From: Betaproteobacteria bacterium HGW-Betaproteobacteria-9
GTDB lineage: Bacteria > Pseudomonadota > Gammaproteobacteria > Burkholderiales > Burkholderiaceae_C
NCBI GenBank assembly: GCA_002842215.1
Contig: PHCC01000002.1
Location: 214,011-278,010 of the forward strand
Direction: 5' to 3'
DNA: 64,000 nt
Within the stretch, counting starts at the first letter, position 1, and every line of letters begins with the position of its first letter. A model generated the notes under the pieces. The model made no database searches. It saw only the letters and a program-made list of their open reading frames with translations, and was not told the origin of the DNA. Below are positions 34,558-44,142 of this stretch, one piece after another. Both the position numbers and the translations under genes were made by a program.

Positions 34558-35496
34558 ATGCACATCCCAACCATCCGACACAAACACCTGCTGATCGCAG
34601 GCTTGGCTGCCACCCTGGCTTGGTCAGCCCAGGCGGTGGAGATCGTCTTCAAACCCGTGGCACCCGATGTGTACGCCTACGTGGGTGACACCGAAGGCCG
34701 CACCTACGAAAACGAAGCCCTCAACGCCAACATCGGCCTGGTGGTCACGCCCGCCGGGGCTTTGTTGATCGACAGCGGTGCCAGCTTTCAGGGCGCGAAG
34801 CAGATCGCCGAAGCGGCGAAGAAGGTCACGGCGCAGCCCATCCGGTGGGTCATCAACACCGGCGGCCAGGACCACCGCTGGCTGGGCAACGGTTACTTCA
34901 AGGCGCAGGGCGCGGAAATCATGGCGCACGCCGATGCCGAAGCCGACATGAAGGCCCGCGGCCCCGAGCACCTGAAGGCCAACGCACCCGTGCTCAAGGA
35001 GAAGATGGACGGCACCGAACTGGTGTTGCCCACGCGCTGGCTGAAAGACGCCAACGCGAAACTCGAACTGGGTGGGACCAACATTGAAGTCGTGCACCGC
35101 AAAGGCGGCCACACGCCGGGTGACAGCATGGTCTGGCTGCCACAGAGCGGCGTGGTCTTCACCGGCGACGTGGTCTATGTGGACCGCATCCTGGGCCTGC
35201 ACCCGGTGAGTAAAACCAAAACCTGGGTGGAGTCGTTCGAAGCGCTCGAAGCGTTGAACCCGAAGGTGGTGGTGCCCGGCCACGGCAGCGTGACCACGCT
35301 GGCGCAGGCGCAGAGGGATACCGGCAACCTGCTCAAGGCCCTGCGTGCCCACATGGGCCAGGCGGTGGAGGCGGGCACTGACATGAGCGCGGCCATCAAG
35401 AGCTTCGACGCTGCGCCTTTCAAGCACCTCAAGCACGTGGAGGTCTGGCTGCCCCAGATCGCCAATCTCACCTATCTCGAAATGGAACAGGAGTGA
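34558..35496 (+). CDS. Exported metallo-beta-lactamase-fold protein with altered metal motif
   Basis: A 312-residue protein with a signal peptide cut near SAQA|VEI. The usual HxHxDH motif reads GGQDH (NTGGQDHRWLGN): the first two His are lost but Asp and His remain. Later ligands are kept: His in GGHTPGDS, Asp in TGDVVYVD and His in VPGHGS. The site may hold a single metal ion. Relatives with intact motifs include SoxH-like hydrolases. It follows the permease by 35 bp and precedes the mini-thioredoxin by 3 bp. Confidence 0.82.
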   Translation: MHIPTIRHKHLLIAGLAATLAWSAQAVEIVFKPVAPDVYAYVGDTEGRTYENEALNANIGLVVTPAGALLIDSGASFQGAKQIAEAAKKVTAQPIRWVINTGGQDHRWLGNGYFKAQGAEIMAHADAEADMKARGPEHLKANAPVLKEKMDGTELVLPTRWLKDANAKLELGGTNIEVVHRKGGHTPGDSMVWLPQSGVVFTGDVVYVDRILGLHPVSKTKTWVESFEALEALNPKVVVPGHGSVTTLAQAQRDTGNLLKALRAHMGQAVEAGTDMSAAIKSFDAAPFKHLKHVEVWLPQIANLTYLEMEQE

Positions 35497-35499
35497 ATC

Positions 35500-35733
35500 A
35501 TGGACATCAAGGTACTCGGCACCGGTTGCACCAACTGCAAGAACACCATCGCGCTGATCGACCAGGTGGCGAAAGCCAAGGGCGTCGAAGTCCAGCTGGA
35601 GAAGGTGGAAGAGCTGCGCGACATCATGGGCTATGGCGTCATGAGCACGCCCGGCGTGGTGATCAATGGCCAGGTGGTGCACGCCGGTGGCGTGCCCAGC
35701 CGCGAGAAGATCGAGCAGTGGTTCAAGGCCTGA
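35500..35733 (+). CDS. Mini-thioredoxin (redox-active disulfide protein 2 type), first copy
   Basis: A 77-residue glutaredoxin/thioredoxin-fold protein with active site CTNC (residues 10-13, GTGCTNCKN) and the cis-proline loop STPGVVINGQVV. Proteins of this class often accompany COG0701 permeases and may shuttle metal-thiol adducts or reduce the permease cysteines. It starts 3 bp after the MBL-fold gene, so it belongs to the permease operon. A similar gene sits by the second permease at 37396. Confidence 0.88.
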   Translation: MDIKVLGTGCTNCKNTIALIDQVAKAKGVEVQLEKVEELRDIMGYGVMSTPGVVINGQVVHAGGVPSREKIEQWFKA

Positions 35734-35959
35734 GGGAGCCGAACCCTGCTGCACGAAGCCAACCGCAGGGGGTAGCGCCAAGTTGCGGGCAAATGCCGGG
35801 AGCTTCTGCCGGTTCTTGCCGCGGTGCTCGCTTGCCAAGCCCACGTGCGGTGGCATTCTTCCGTGGATGCAAAAAGGGTACCCTCTGAAAAGGGCGGCGC
35901 TTTGAAGCCAGGTCGTTGTCCGACCCATCCACGGCATTGTGCTCACCAGGAGGCATGAC

Positions 35960-36379
35960 TTGACCGAAACCTCCACCAAGATGACGTTTCACGTGACCTC
36001 GCGTCGCGTGGATGCCCACGGCAGCCTTTCGCACTGCAAGAAAGCCGAAATTGCTCTGGACACCGACATGGCCGGCAATCCGGATGCCTTCAATCCCGCC
36101 GAGCTGCTGCTGGCCGCGCTGTCGGCCTGCATGATCAAGGGCATCGAGCGTGTGGTGCCGATCCTCAAGTTCGAACTGCGCGGCGTGCAGGTGATCGTGG
36201 ACGGGGTTCGGCAGGACGTGCCGCCCAGGATGGAAAGCATTCGTTACGAGATCATCGTGGACACCGATGAGTCTGAAAGGCGCATTGACCTGCTGCACGA
36301 CAACGTCAAAAAGTACGGCACGGTGTTCAACACCGTGGCCCCGGGTACCGATCTGAGCGGCGTGATGCGCCGCGCTTGA
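35960..36379 (+). CDS. OsmC family protein
   Basis: A 139-residue OsmC/Ohr-like protein. The reactive cysteine is in ELLLAALSACMIKGIERV; the first cysteine of the OsmC pair is less clear, so peroxidase activity is uncertain. I chose TTG 35960 because AGGAGG stands six bases upstream; ATG 35981 is a fallback. Gap 35734-35959 upstream holds no recognisable feature. It overlaps nothing and lies 32 bp before the CDF exporter. Confidence 0.82.
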   Translation: MTETSTKMTFHVTSRRVDAHGSLSHCKKAEIALDTDMAGNPDAFNPAELLLAALSACMIKGIERVVPILKFELRGVQVIVDGVRQDVPPRMESIRYEIIVDTDESERRIDLLHDNVKKYGTVFNTVAPGTDLSGVMRRA

Positions 36380-36411
36380 AAAAAACAAGAAGCCTTGCAA
36401 GCACAAACCCC

Positions 36412-37374
36412 ATGAACGCCGGACACGATCACAGCCACGCCCCCGCCAATTTCAACAAGGCCTTTGCCATCGGCATCGGGCTCAACCTGGCCTTCGTGGC
36501 GATCGAAGCGTTCTACGGCTGGAAAATCAACTCGCTGGCCTTGTTGGCGGATGCCGGGCACAACCTGAGCGATGTTGCCGGGCTGGTGCTGGCCTGGGGC
36601 GGAGCGCTGGCCGGCAAGCTGCAACCCAATGCCCGCCACACCTACGGCTGGAAGAAGGGCAGTATCCTGGCGGCTTTCGCCAATGCCTTGCTGCTGCTCG
36701 TGGCCATGGGTGCACTGGTCTGGGAGGCCGTGGGGCGCCTGATGTCACCCGATCCACTGGTCGGGAACGAGGGTGTGACCATCATGGTGGTGGCGGGTGT
36801 GGGCATCGTGGTCAACACCGCGACTGCCCTGTTGTTCATGCGCGGGCGCGAAAACGATCTGAACATCCGGGGCGCTTTCCTGCACATGGCGGCCGATGCC
36901 CTGGTGTCGGCCGGTGTGGTGGTGGCCGGCGCGCTCACCCTGTGGATGGGCTGGACCTGGCTCGATCCGGTGGTCAGCCTGCTGATCGCCGCCGTCATCC
37001 TGGTGGGTACCTGGAATCTGTTCCGGCAGTCCTTGCACCTGCTGTTTGACGGCGTTCCGGACAGCGTGGACCCGCAGGCGGTGCACGACTACCTGGCATC
37101 GCTGCCCGGCATCAGCCACGTGCACGACCTGCACATCTGGGCCATGGACACCTCGCAGGTGGCCCTGACGGCCCATCTGGTGATGCCGCATGGACATGCC
37201 GACGACGGGTTTCTGAAAGAAGCCACCGAGCAACTGCACGACCGCTTCGAGATCACACACGCCACATTGCAGGTGGTGAGCACTCCGTTCACCGAACCCT
37301 GTGGAGACTGGCATGCCACGTCGGACAGGTCCTCTGCACAACAGGGACCAGGCAGCCACGTCCACCGTCATTGA
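36412..37374 (+). CDS. Cation diffusion facilitator (CzcD/ZitB type)
   Basis: A 320-residue metal/proton antiporter of the inner membrane with six helices. Metal-binding motifs are H-x3-D type: ADAGHNLSD in helix 2 and AFLHMAADALVS in helix 5. His-rich stretches at the N-terminus (AGHDHSHAP) and C-terminus (GSHVHRH) suit Zn/Co/Cd. ATG 36412 gives MNAGHDHSH; an upstream TTG in frame is possible. It converges with the minus-strand mini-thioredoxin gene. Confidence 0.92.
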   Translation: MNAGHDHSHAPANFNKAFAIGIGLNLAFVAIEAFYGWKINSLALLADAGHNLSDVAGLVLAWGGALAGKLQPNARHTYGWKKGSILAAFANALLLLVAMGALVWEAVGRLMSPDPLVGNEGVTIMVVAGVGIVVNTATALLFMRGRENDLNIRGAFLHMAADALVSAGVVVAGALTLWMGWTWLDPVVSLLIAAVILVGTWNLFRQSLHLLFDGVPDSVDPQAVHDYLASLPGISHVHDLHIWAMDTSQVALTAHLVMPHGHADDGFLKEATEQLHDRFEITHATLQVVSTPFTEPCGDWHATSDRSSAQQGPGSHVHRH

Positions 37375-37395
37375 GGGGCTGGAGTCACCGCAAAG

Positions 37396-37632
37396 TCAGG
37401 CGGACAACCACTTCTGGACTTCCGCCACGGTGGGAATGCGCCCGCTGCTGACCAGTTTTTCATTGACCACCAGGCCCGGCGTCGAGAGCAGGTCGTAGGC
37501 CATGATCTGCTGCATGTCGGTGACCTTGAGGAACTCGGCCTCGATGTGGCTGGCGGTGGCGGCTTCGCGGGCCACGGCTTCGAGCTTCTTGCAGTTGGCA
37601 CAACCGGAACCCAGGATCTTGACGGTCAACAT
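37396..37632 (-). CDS. Mini-thioredoxin, second copy
   Basis: A 78-residue protein with active site CANC (GSGCANCKK) and the loop STPGLVVNEKLV, a paralogue of the copy at 35500. It starts 30 bp after the second permease and is its operon partner. A ribosome site (AAAGGAG) lies just upstream. The repeated permease/thioredoxin pairing suggests the small protein works directly with the transporter. Confidence 0.88.
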   Translation of the reverse strand: MLTVKILGSGCANCKKLEAVAREAATASHIEAEFLKVTDMQQIMAYDLLSTPGLVVNEKLVSSGRIPTVAEVQKWLSA

Positions 37633-37662
37633 GGTGTTTCTCCTTTGAAAACATGAAACAGA

Positions 37663-39108
37663 TCAGGCGGCGACAACCGTGCGCTGCCGGCGACGCAACC
37701 AGGCCAGTGCAACGGCCAGGCCGGCCAGGCACACGCCCATCAGCAGCGCCAGTGACGTCCAGGCCGCACCGTCGACCCAGGCGCCAAAGATGAGGCCCGC
37801 GGAAACACTGAACAACGCCACCCAGCCCACGTAGGCCACAGTCTTGGTCCGCCCGATCACCGCGGCCACCATCAGCATGCTCTGCAGGCTGAGTTCAGGG
37901 TCGGCCATCAGGTAGGCGAGCAGCGGGCCGGGGTGCATGCCCAGGTCCAGGAACATGCGGGCCACCGGCACCTCGACCAGCGTGGGGAAGTACATGAAGA
38001 CGCCGAAACCTACCGCCACCACGTTGGCCATCAGGGTGTTGCTGCCGGCCAGCGATTCGATCCACTCGGGGCGAATGAGCTGCCGCACCATGCCGACCAC
38101 GAACACGCCGATCACCAGCACGAGGAAGATCTGTTTCACGAAACGCCAGGCTTCCCATAACCAGCTGCGCCAGTCGTCGGCGGGCAATTGCTTGGCGTAG
38201 ATCCACACCGCCCACAGCGAGAGGCCGACCCCCAGTGCCCGGCCGGTGAGGGCTATTTCCAGACCTTCTGGCGTGGGTGTCAGGCGCAGCGCCGCCACCA
38301 GCAGGGTGGTCGCCGCCAGGCCCAGCGCGACCCAGGTCCAGCGGTTGGCGCCTTCGATGATGTCTTCCATGCCTTTCCAGGCGGTGGCCGAGATCAGCAG
38401 CAGCAAGCCGATCAGCACCGAACCCTGGAAGCTCACACCTTCTTCGCCTTTGGCGGCGTCAAAGGGCACCCAGCCAAACAGGGTCTCCTGCCAGGCCAGG
38501 GCCCAGGGCAGGGGCAGAGTGAAGGTGCCCACGGTGGTGGTCAATGGCCACAGCTTCAGCGTGCCAGCAATCAGCAAGGCCACCAGCGACAACAGCACCC
38601 CCAGTGCCGCCGGGGCGATGCTGGCCTGCGCCGCAAAGAGCGTGTCGGTCTGTGCGTCGTGGCTCGCATCGTCGCGCCAGAACACCAGCGCCATGAGGAT
38701 GCCGATGCCAATGCCGAACATCAGGCAGAACACCACGCGTGCGACGGCGAACTCGGGCCCGAGGATGCTGCCGGTGTAGGCCAGCGCCATGATGTTGCCG
38801 GCTGGCGCAAAGAAGAGAAAGGTCATGGCGGGGCCAATGCCGGCGCCCTTGCGGTAAATGCCCGCGAACAGCGGCACGATGGTGCAGGAACACACCGCCA
38901 GCAGCGAGCCAGCCGCTGCTGCAGCGGGGTAGGAAACGTAGGCCGGCGTGCTGCGCCCCAGCCAGCGGGTGATGCTGGCCTTGGGGATCAGGGCGGCCAT
39001 GGCGCCCGCGATGAAAAATGCGGGCAGCAGGCACAGCAACACGTGAGCGGCGAGGTAGGCCGCCAAGCTGCCGGCGCCACCGGTCAACAGTTTCAACACG
39101 AGTTCCAT
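37663..39108 (-). CDS. Permease of the ArsP/COG0701 family (second copy)
   Basis: A 481-residue polytopic membrane protein, larger than the first permease and only distantly similar to it. The cysteine motif is AVCSCTIVPLFAGIY (about residues 70-84), followed by GAGIGPAMTFLFFAPAGN; a second half repeats the fold around VEVPVARMFLDLGMHPGPLLAY. ATG 39108 has GAAAGAAG upstream. It is divergent from pstS. The substrate is unknown: organoarsenicals or soft metals are plausible from the island context. Confidence 0.85.
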   Translation of the reverse strand: MELVLKLLTGGAGSLAAYLAAHVLLCLLPAFFIAGAMAALIPKASITRWLGRSTPAYVSYPAAAAAGSLLAVCSCTIVPLFAGIYRKGAGIGPAMTFLFFAPAGNIMALAYTGSILGPEFAVARVVFCLMFGIGIGILMALVFWRDDASHDAQTDTLFAAQASIAPAALGVLLSLVALLIAGTLKLWPLTTTVGTFTLPLPWALAWQETLFGWVPFDAAKGEEGVSFQGSVLIGLLLLISATAWKGMEDIIEGANRWTWVALGLAATTLLVAALRLTPTPEGLEIALTGRALGVGLSLWAVWIYAKQLPADDWRSWLWEAWRFVKQIFLVLVIGVFVVGMVRQLIRPEWIESLAGSNTLMANVVAVGFGVFMYFPTLVEVPVARMFLDLGMHPGPLLAYLMADPELSLQSMLMVAAVIGRTKTVAYVGWVALFSVSAGLIFGAWVDGAAWTSLALLMGVCLAGLAVALAWLRRRQRTVVAA

Positions 39109-39306
39109 AGGCTTCTTTCGTGTGGGTTCCCGGTTCATTATCGACATCTGGCACCGCACGGTCACCCGCCATTGAGCCTGGTTTGAGGCGGATCAACGGC
39201 TTTGACACACCCCATCGTGACGCTGCCCATGCTCGGCTCCGGTCGGGATGGGCCGTTCAGCGGTGGCATGGCGAGGCAAGGCGCTGTTTCCAAAACGGTT
39301 TTGTGA

Positions 39307-39340
39307 CTGTCACAGGCTTGTCACATTGCCCCCCTAGAGT
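39307..39340 (+). promoter_or_regulatory. PHO box and -10 of the pst operon
   Basis: CTGTCACAGGCTTGTCAC (39307-39324) is a near-perfect pair of PhoB repeats with a 4-bp spacer, and TAGAGT (39335-39340) stands 10 bp downstream as the -10. This is the strongest PHO box of the window. It lies 56 bp before the pstS start. Confidence 0.85.
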
Positions 39341-39380
39341 CCCGGTTGTGGATTTTCTTTCCCCAACACAGAGGACACTC

Positions 39381-40412
39381 ATGAACACCAAACGCACCCT
39401 TCTGAAGACCGTCGCCGCTGCCGCACTGGCCACCATGGCCATGGGCAACGCCTTCGCCGCCGACATCACGGGCGCTGGCGCCACGTTCCCGTTCCCGATC
39501 TACGCCAAGTGGGCCGAGGCCTACAAGAAAGAAACCGGCACCGGCCTGAACTACCAGTCGATCGGTTCGTCGGGTGGTCTGAAGCAGATCCGCGCCAAGA
39601 CCGTGACCTTCGGTGCTTCCGACGCCCCGGTCAAGGGCGAAGACCTGGACAAGGACGGCATGATCCAGTTCCCGGCCATCATTGGTGGCACCGTGCCCGT
39701 GGTCAACCTCGAAGGCTTCAAGCCGGGCGAACTGCGCGTGACCGGCCCCGTGCTGGCCGACATGTTCCTGGGCAACATCACCAAGTGGAACGACGCCAAG
39801 CTGGTCGCCCTGAATCCCGGCAAGAGTCTGCCTGACCAGTCCATCACCATCGTGCACCGCGCCGATGGTTCGGGCACCACATTCAACTGGACCGACTACC
39901 TGACCGCCGTGAGCAAGGACTGGGCCGACAAGGTGGGCAAGGGCGCTGCCGTCAAGTGGCCAGCCGCTTCTTCCGTGGGTGGCAAGGGGAACGAAGGCGT
40001 GGCCGCCAACGTGAACCGCGTCAAGGGTGCGCTGGGTTATGTGGAATACGCCTACGTGAAGAAGAACAACATGAATTTCATGCAGTTGCAGAACGCCGAT
40101 GGCAAGTACGTCAGCCCCGATGACAAAGCCTTCGCTGCCGCCGCTGCCAGCGCCGACTGGTTCAGCGTGCCCGGCATGGGCATCTCCATGGTGAACGCCA
40201 AGGGTGCCGAGAGCTGGCCCGTGAGCACCGCTTCTTTCATCCTGATGTACAAGCAGCCCGCCGACAAGGTGGCTTCGGCCGAAGCGCTCAAGTTCTTCGA
40301 CTGGGCGTTCAAGAGCGGCAAGCAGATGGCGGCCGACCTCGACTACGTGGCCCTGCCTGACAGCCTGACGACCCAGATCCGCGCCAAGGTCTGGTCGCAG
40401 ATCGCCAAGTAA
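39381..40412 (+). CDS. pstS: Phosphate-binding protein PstS
   Basis: The periplasmic phosphate receptor of the Pst ABC transporter. The 343-residue precursor has a signal peptide cut after NAFA (residues 1-24). Typical blocks are GAGATFPFPIYAKWAEAY, IGSSGGLKQI, FGASDAPVKGEDL and HRADGSGTTFNWTDYL, which contribute phosphate ligands. It is the first gene of pstSCAB-phoUBR behind a PHO box. Discrimination of phosphate against arsenate would matter in this arsenic-adapted strain. Confidence 0.97.
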   Translation: MNTKRTLLKTVAAAALATMAMGNAFAADITGAGATFPFPIYAKWAEAYKKETGTGLNYQSIGSSGGLKQIRAKTVTFGASDAPVKGEDLDKDGMIQFPAIIGGTVPVVNLEGFKPGELRVTGPVLADMFLGNITKWNDAKLVALNPGKSLPDQSITIVHRADGSGTTFNWTDYLTAVSKDWADKVGKGAAVKWPAASSVGGKGNEGVAANVNRVKGALGYVEYAYVKKNNMNFMQLQNADGKYVSPDDKAFAAAAASADWFSVPGMGISMVNAKGAESWPVSTASFILMYKQPADKVASAEALKFFDWAFKSGKQMAADLDYVALPDSLTTQIRAKVWSQIAK

Positions 40413-40426
40413 GTTGCGTTGACCCG

Positions 40427-40466
40427 CCTCATGCGCCGGCTGCCCAATGCCGGTCGGCGCATGAGG
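40427..40466 (+). promoter_or_regulatory. Stem-loop between pstS and pstC
   Basis: CCTCATGCGCCG (40427-40438) pairs exactly with CGGCGCATGAGG (40455-40466), giving a 12-bp stem. No T-run follows, so it is not a classical terminator. A hairpin here can protect the pstS message and lower pstCAB output. Confidence 0.65.
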
Positions 40467-40502
40467 CACATCAGTGATCCAGAGAATCTGACGGGAGTCA
40501 AC

Positions 40503-41501
40503 ATGAGCGTGGGTACCACCATGAGTTCGCAACCAGTGTCCCTTGAAACGGGCAGTGCCAGCATGGTGTCGATTGCCCGGCGGCAACGGCTCCAGGATGT
40601 CTTTTTCCACCGCATCACGCAGTCGTTTTCTCTGCTGGTGCTGGTCGCCCTGATGGGCATCATCGTTTCCCTGTTCATCAATGCCTGGCCCGCGTTCCAG
40701 AAGTTCGGTGCGAACTTCATCTGGTACGTCGAGTGGGACATCATCAACGAAGAATTTGGTGCCGCGATCGCGATCGTCGGCACCCTGGCCAGCGCTGGCA
40801 TTGCGCTGCTGATCGCCGTGCCGCTGTCTTTTGGCATTGCCCTGTTCTTAACCGAAACCTGCCCGACCTGGCTGCGTCGCCCGCTGGGCACGGCGGTGGA
40901 ACTGCTGGCCGCCGTGCCGTCCATCATCTACGGCATGTTCGGCCTCTTCGTGTTTGCGCCACTGTTCGCCGACCACGTCCAGGTACCGCTGCAGAACGTG
41001 CTCGGTGGCATGCCGCTGATCGGTTTCCTGTTTGGCGGCAGCACCAACGGCTTCGGCATCCTGGCCGCCGGCATCGTGCTCGCCTTCATGGTGCTGCCTT
41101 TTGTGGCGGCTGTGATGCGCGACGTGTTCGAAATCGTGCCCCCGATCCTGCGCGAATCGGCCTACGGGCTGGGCTGCACCACCTGGGAAGTGGTGCGCAA
41201 GGTCGTGCTGCCGTACACGCAAAAGGGCGTGGTGGGCGGTGTGATGCTGGGTCTGGGCCGCGCTCTGGGCGAGACCATGGCCGTGACCTTCGTGATCGGC
41301 AACGCCAACCGCATGCCCACCTCGCTGTTCTCGCCGGGTACGTCGATCGCCTCGACGCTGGCCAACGAGTTCGGCGAAGCGGCTGACTTCCACATCTCCG
41401 CGCTGTTCGCGCTGGGCTTCCTGCTGTTCGTCATCACCTTCATCGTGCTCGGCCTGGCCAAGTGGATGCTCGTGCGGGCTGAAAAGGCCAAGGGCCTCTG
41501 A
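40503..41501 (+). CDS. pstC: Phosphate ABC transporter permease PstC
   Basis: A 332-residue inner-membrane permease with six helices; the N-terminal region up to residue 40 is cytoplasmic. The ABC-contact EAA loop is [21 protein letters not shown] (about residues 218-238) followed by [15 protein letters not shown] 40503 has GGGAG upstream. The 90-bp gap behind pstS contains a strong stem-loop. Confidence 0.95.
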   Translation: MSVGTTMSSQPVSLETGSASMVSIARRQRLQDVFFHRITQSFSLLVLVALMGIIVSLFINAWPAFQKFGANFIWYVEWDIINEEFGAAIAIVGTLASAGIALLIAVPLSFGIALFLTETCPTWLRRPLGTAVELLAAVPSIIYGMFGLFVFAPLFADHVQVPLQNVLGGMPLIGFLFGGSTNGFGILAAGIVLAFMVLPFVAAVMRDVFEIVPPILRESAYGLGCTTWEVVRKVVLPYTQKGVVGGVMLGLGRALGETMAVTFVIGNANRMPTSLFSPGTSIASTLANEFGEAADFHISALFALGFLLFVITFIVLGLAKWMLVRAEKAKGL

Positions 41502-41523
41502 ACCCACACCCAAAGGCACAACC

Positions 41524-42378
41524 ATGGACTTCAATCAATCGCTTTACCGCCAGCGCCGCTGGTCCAACGCTGTCGGCCTGACCCTCTCGATGGGCTCGAT
41601 GGCGCTGGGCCTGACCGTGTTGCTGTGGATTCTGTTCGTGCTGTTCAGCAACGGCTTTGCCGCGCTGGACTGGAACATGTTCACCCAGTCCACGCCAGCG
41701 CCCGGCACCGAAGGCGGTGGCCTGGCCAACGCCATCGTGGGCAGCCTGTTGATGGTGGGCTTCTCGGTGCTGGTGTCCACCCCCATCGGCATCTTTGCCG
41801 GTGTCTACCTGGCCGAATATGGCGATCAGAGCAAGACCGCCGAAGTGACCCGCTTCGTGACCGACATCATGCTGTCGGCCCCTTCCATCGTGCTCGGCCT
41901 GTTTGTCTACGCCATCGCGGTGGCCACCATGGGGACCTTCTCGGGTTGGGCCGGCACGCTGGCGCTGTCGCTGATCGCGGTGCCGGTGGTCGTTCGCACC
42001 ACCGAGAACATGCTGCGCCTGGTGCCTGGCAGCCTGCGTGAAGCGGCTTTTGCCCTGGGCGCACCACGCTGGAAAGTGGCGACCCTGGTCACGCTGCGCG
42101 CGGCCAAGAGCGGTGTCATGACCGGCCTGTTGCTGGCGGTGGCCCGCATCAGCGGCGAAACCGCGCCGTTGCTCTTCACCGCGTTGAACAACCAGTTTTT
42201 CAGCACCGACATGAGCAAGCCCATGGCCAACCTGCCGGTGGTGATCTTCCAGTTTGCGATGAGCCCCTACGACAACTGGATTCGCCTGGCCTGGGGCGGC
42301 GCGCTGCTCATCACCCTGTCCGTCCTGCTGCTCAACATCGTTGCGCGCGTGTTCCTGCGCGAGAAGACGCCCGTCTGA
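41524..42378 (+). CDS. pstA: Phosphate ABC transporter permease PstA
   Basis: A 284-residue permease, the partner of PstC, with six helices. The EAA-type loop is [21 protein letters not shown], followed by [16 protein letters not shown]. It starts 22 bp after pstC. The first helix spans about residues 20-42. Confidence 0.95.
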   Translation: MDFNQSLYRQRRWSNAVGLTLSMGSMALGLTVLLWILFVLFSNGFAALDWNMFTQSTPAPGTEGGGLANAIVGSLLMVGFSVLVSTPIGIFAGVYLAEYGDQSKTAEVTRFVTDIMLSAPSIVLGLFVYAIAVATMGTFSGWAGTLALSLIAVPVVVRTTENMLRLVPGSLREAAFALGAPRWKVATLVTLRAAKSGVMTGLLLAVARISGETAPLLFTALNNQFFSTDMSKPMANLPVVIFQFAMSPYDNWIRLAWGGALLITLSVLLLNIVARVFLREKTPV

Positions 42379-42431
42379 GCGCCGCATTCCCTGCGCACGC
42401 CGTCAACTCATCAATTTTCCGGATCCGATCC

Positions 42432-43208
42432 ATGACCGAAACCGCTGCATCCACCAAAAACGCCCTTGAGCTGCGCAACCTGAACTTCTTTTACGGCAAG
42501 TTCCAGGGTCTCAAGGGGGTCAACATGAACATCGAGGAACGCAAGGTCACGGCCTTCATCGGCCCGTCGGGCTGCGGCAAGTCCACGCTGCTGCGCACCC
42601 TCAACCGCATGTACAGCCTGTACCCCGGCCAGCGCGCCGAGGGCGAGATCAACTTCTACGGCCAGAACATCCTCGACGACAAGCAGGACATCAACCTGCT
42701 GCGCGCGCGCATCGGCATGGTGTTCCAGAAGCCCACGCCGTTCCCGATGTCGATCTACGACAACATCGCGTTCGGCGTGAAGCTCTACGAAAATCTCAGC
42801 AAGAGCGAGATGGACGACCGCGTCGAATGGGCGCTGTCCAAGGCGGCGCTGTGGGGCGAGGTGAAAGACAAGCTCAACCAGAGCGGCCTGTCGCTCTCCG
42901 GCGGCCAGCAGCAGCGCCTGTGCATCGCGCGCAGCGTGGCGGTCAAGCCCTCGGTGCTGCTGCTCGACGAACCCACCTCGGCACTCGACCCGATCTCGAC
43001 CGGCAAGGTCGAAGAGCTGGTGCACGAGCTGAAGCAGGACTACACCATCGCCATCGTGACGCACAACATGCAGCAGGCCGCCCGCTGCAGCGACTACACC
43101 GCCTACATGTACCTGGGCGAGTTGATTGAATTCGGCTCCACCGAACAGATTTTCTTCAAGCCGACCAAGACCGAGACCGAGGACTACATCACCGGCCGTT
43201 TCGGCTGA
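42432..43208 (+). CDS. pstB: Phosphate ABC transporter ATPase PstB
   Basis: A 258-residue ATPase that powers phosphate uptake and relays transporter state to PhoU and PhoR. It has Walker [10 protein letters not shown], the Q-loop around [12 protein letters not shown], signature LSGGQQQRL, Walker [13 protein letters not shown] and the switch His in VTHNMQQA. A degenerate C/G-rich sequence follows between it and phoU. Confidence 0.97.
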   Translation: MTETAASTKNALELRNLNFFYGKFQGLKGVNMNIEERKVTAFIGPSGCGKSTLLRTLNRMYSLYPGQRAEGEINFYGQNILDDKQDINLLRARIGMVFQKPTPFPMSIYDNIAFGVKLYENLSKSEMDDRVEWALSKAALWGEVKDKLNQSGLSLSGGQQQRLCIARSVAVKPSVLLLDEPTSALDPISTGKVEELVHELKQDYTIAIVTHNMQQAARCSDYTAYMYLGELIEFGSTEQIFFKPTKTETEDYITGRFG

Positions 43209-43301
43209 GCCTGTCACCGCTTCCTCCGTTTCGTTTTCTCTTATTCATTGCCCCTAGCGGGGGCGCAGGCTGTCCGGAAGGCGGCCCTACAGGAGACCTT
43301 C

Positions 43302-44003
43302 ATGGGCGACAAACACATCTCCAGCCAGTTCGACGCCGAGCTGAACTCCATCTCCACCCACGTGCTGGAGATGGGCGGCCTGGTTGAATCCCAGCTGCAC
43401 CAGGCGGTCTACGCGCTGATCCACATGAGCCTGGAGACGGCCGAGCAGGTGCTCGAAGCCGAAAACCGCATCAACCAGATGGAAGTGAACATCGATCACG
43501 AGATCATTTCCACCATCGGCCGTCGCCAGCCCACGGCGCGCGACCTGCGCTTCCTGATGGCGATCTCGCGCACCACGCAAAATCTGGAGCGAGCAGGCGA
43601 TGAAGTGGCCCGCATTGCGCGCATGGTCAAATCGATCATTGAAAGCGGCTCGCCGCGCTCCTTGCCGGTGTTGGAGCTGCGACTGGCCGCCGATCTCGCC
43701 GCCGGCATGCTGCGCAAGACGCTGGACTCTTTCGCCCGCCTGGACACCACCATGGCCCTGGCGATCATGAAAGACGACAATGCCATTGACCTCGAATACG
43801 ACGGCTTTCTGCGCAAGCTGATCACCTACATGATGGAAGATCCCCGCACCATTTCGCCGAGCCTGAACCTGCTGTTCCTGGCCAAGTCGCTGGAGCGCGT
43901 GGGCGACCACGCGAAGAACATTGCCGAACAGATCATCTTCGTGGTCAAGGGCGAAGACGTGCGCCACACCTCGATGGACAAAGTGGAGTCGGTGGTCGGA
44001 TGA
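43302..44003 (+). CDS. phoU: Phosphate signalling protein PhoU
   Basis: A 233-residue helical protein that couples the Pst transporter to PhoR and represses the Pho regulon when phosphate is ample. Two tandem three-helix repeats are visible, each with an E/D-rich metal-binding segment (RAGDEVARIARMV and RVGDHAKNIAEQI). ATG 43302 is preceded by AGGAG. A triple-hairpin repeat follows the stop. Confidence 0.96.
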   Translation: MGDKHISSQFDAELNSISTHVLEMGGLVESQLHQAVYALIHMSLETAEQVLEAENRINQMEVNIDHEIISTIGRRQPTARDLRFLMAISRTTQNLERAGDEVARIARMVKSIIESGSPRSLPVLELRLAADLAAGMLRKTLDSFARLDTTMALAIMKDDNAIDLEYDGFLRKLITYMMEDPRTISPSLNLLFLAKSLERVGDHAKNIAEQIIFVVKGEDVRHTSMDKVESVVG

Positions 44004-44013
44004 AGAAGAGAAC

Positions 44014-44098
44014 ACCCCCCGCGCCGCTTCGCGTCACCCCCCAAGGGGGGCGCCAGCAGCAGCCCGGCAAAGCCGGTTCTGCGCTGGCCCTCGTTCAA
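44014..44098 (+). repeat. Stop-codon-linked triple-hairpin repeat, copy C
   Basis: Begins 11 bases after the phoU stop: C-run, CGC-TTC-GCG hairpin, CCCCCC/GGGGGG hairpin and CCGGCAAAGCCGG (44064-44076). It separates phoU from phoB and may make phoBR partly independent of the pst transcript. Confidence 0.7.
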
Positions 44099-44142
44099 GG
44101 CTGCGCTCTCGCAACATGTTTTTCTGTTCAGGGGTTGCTATC

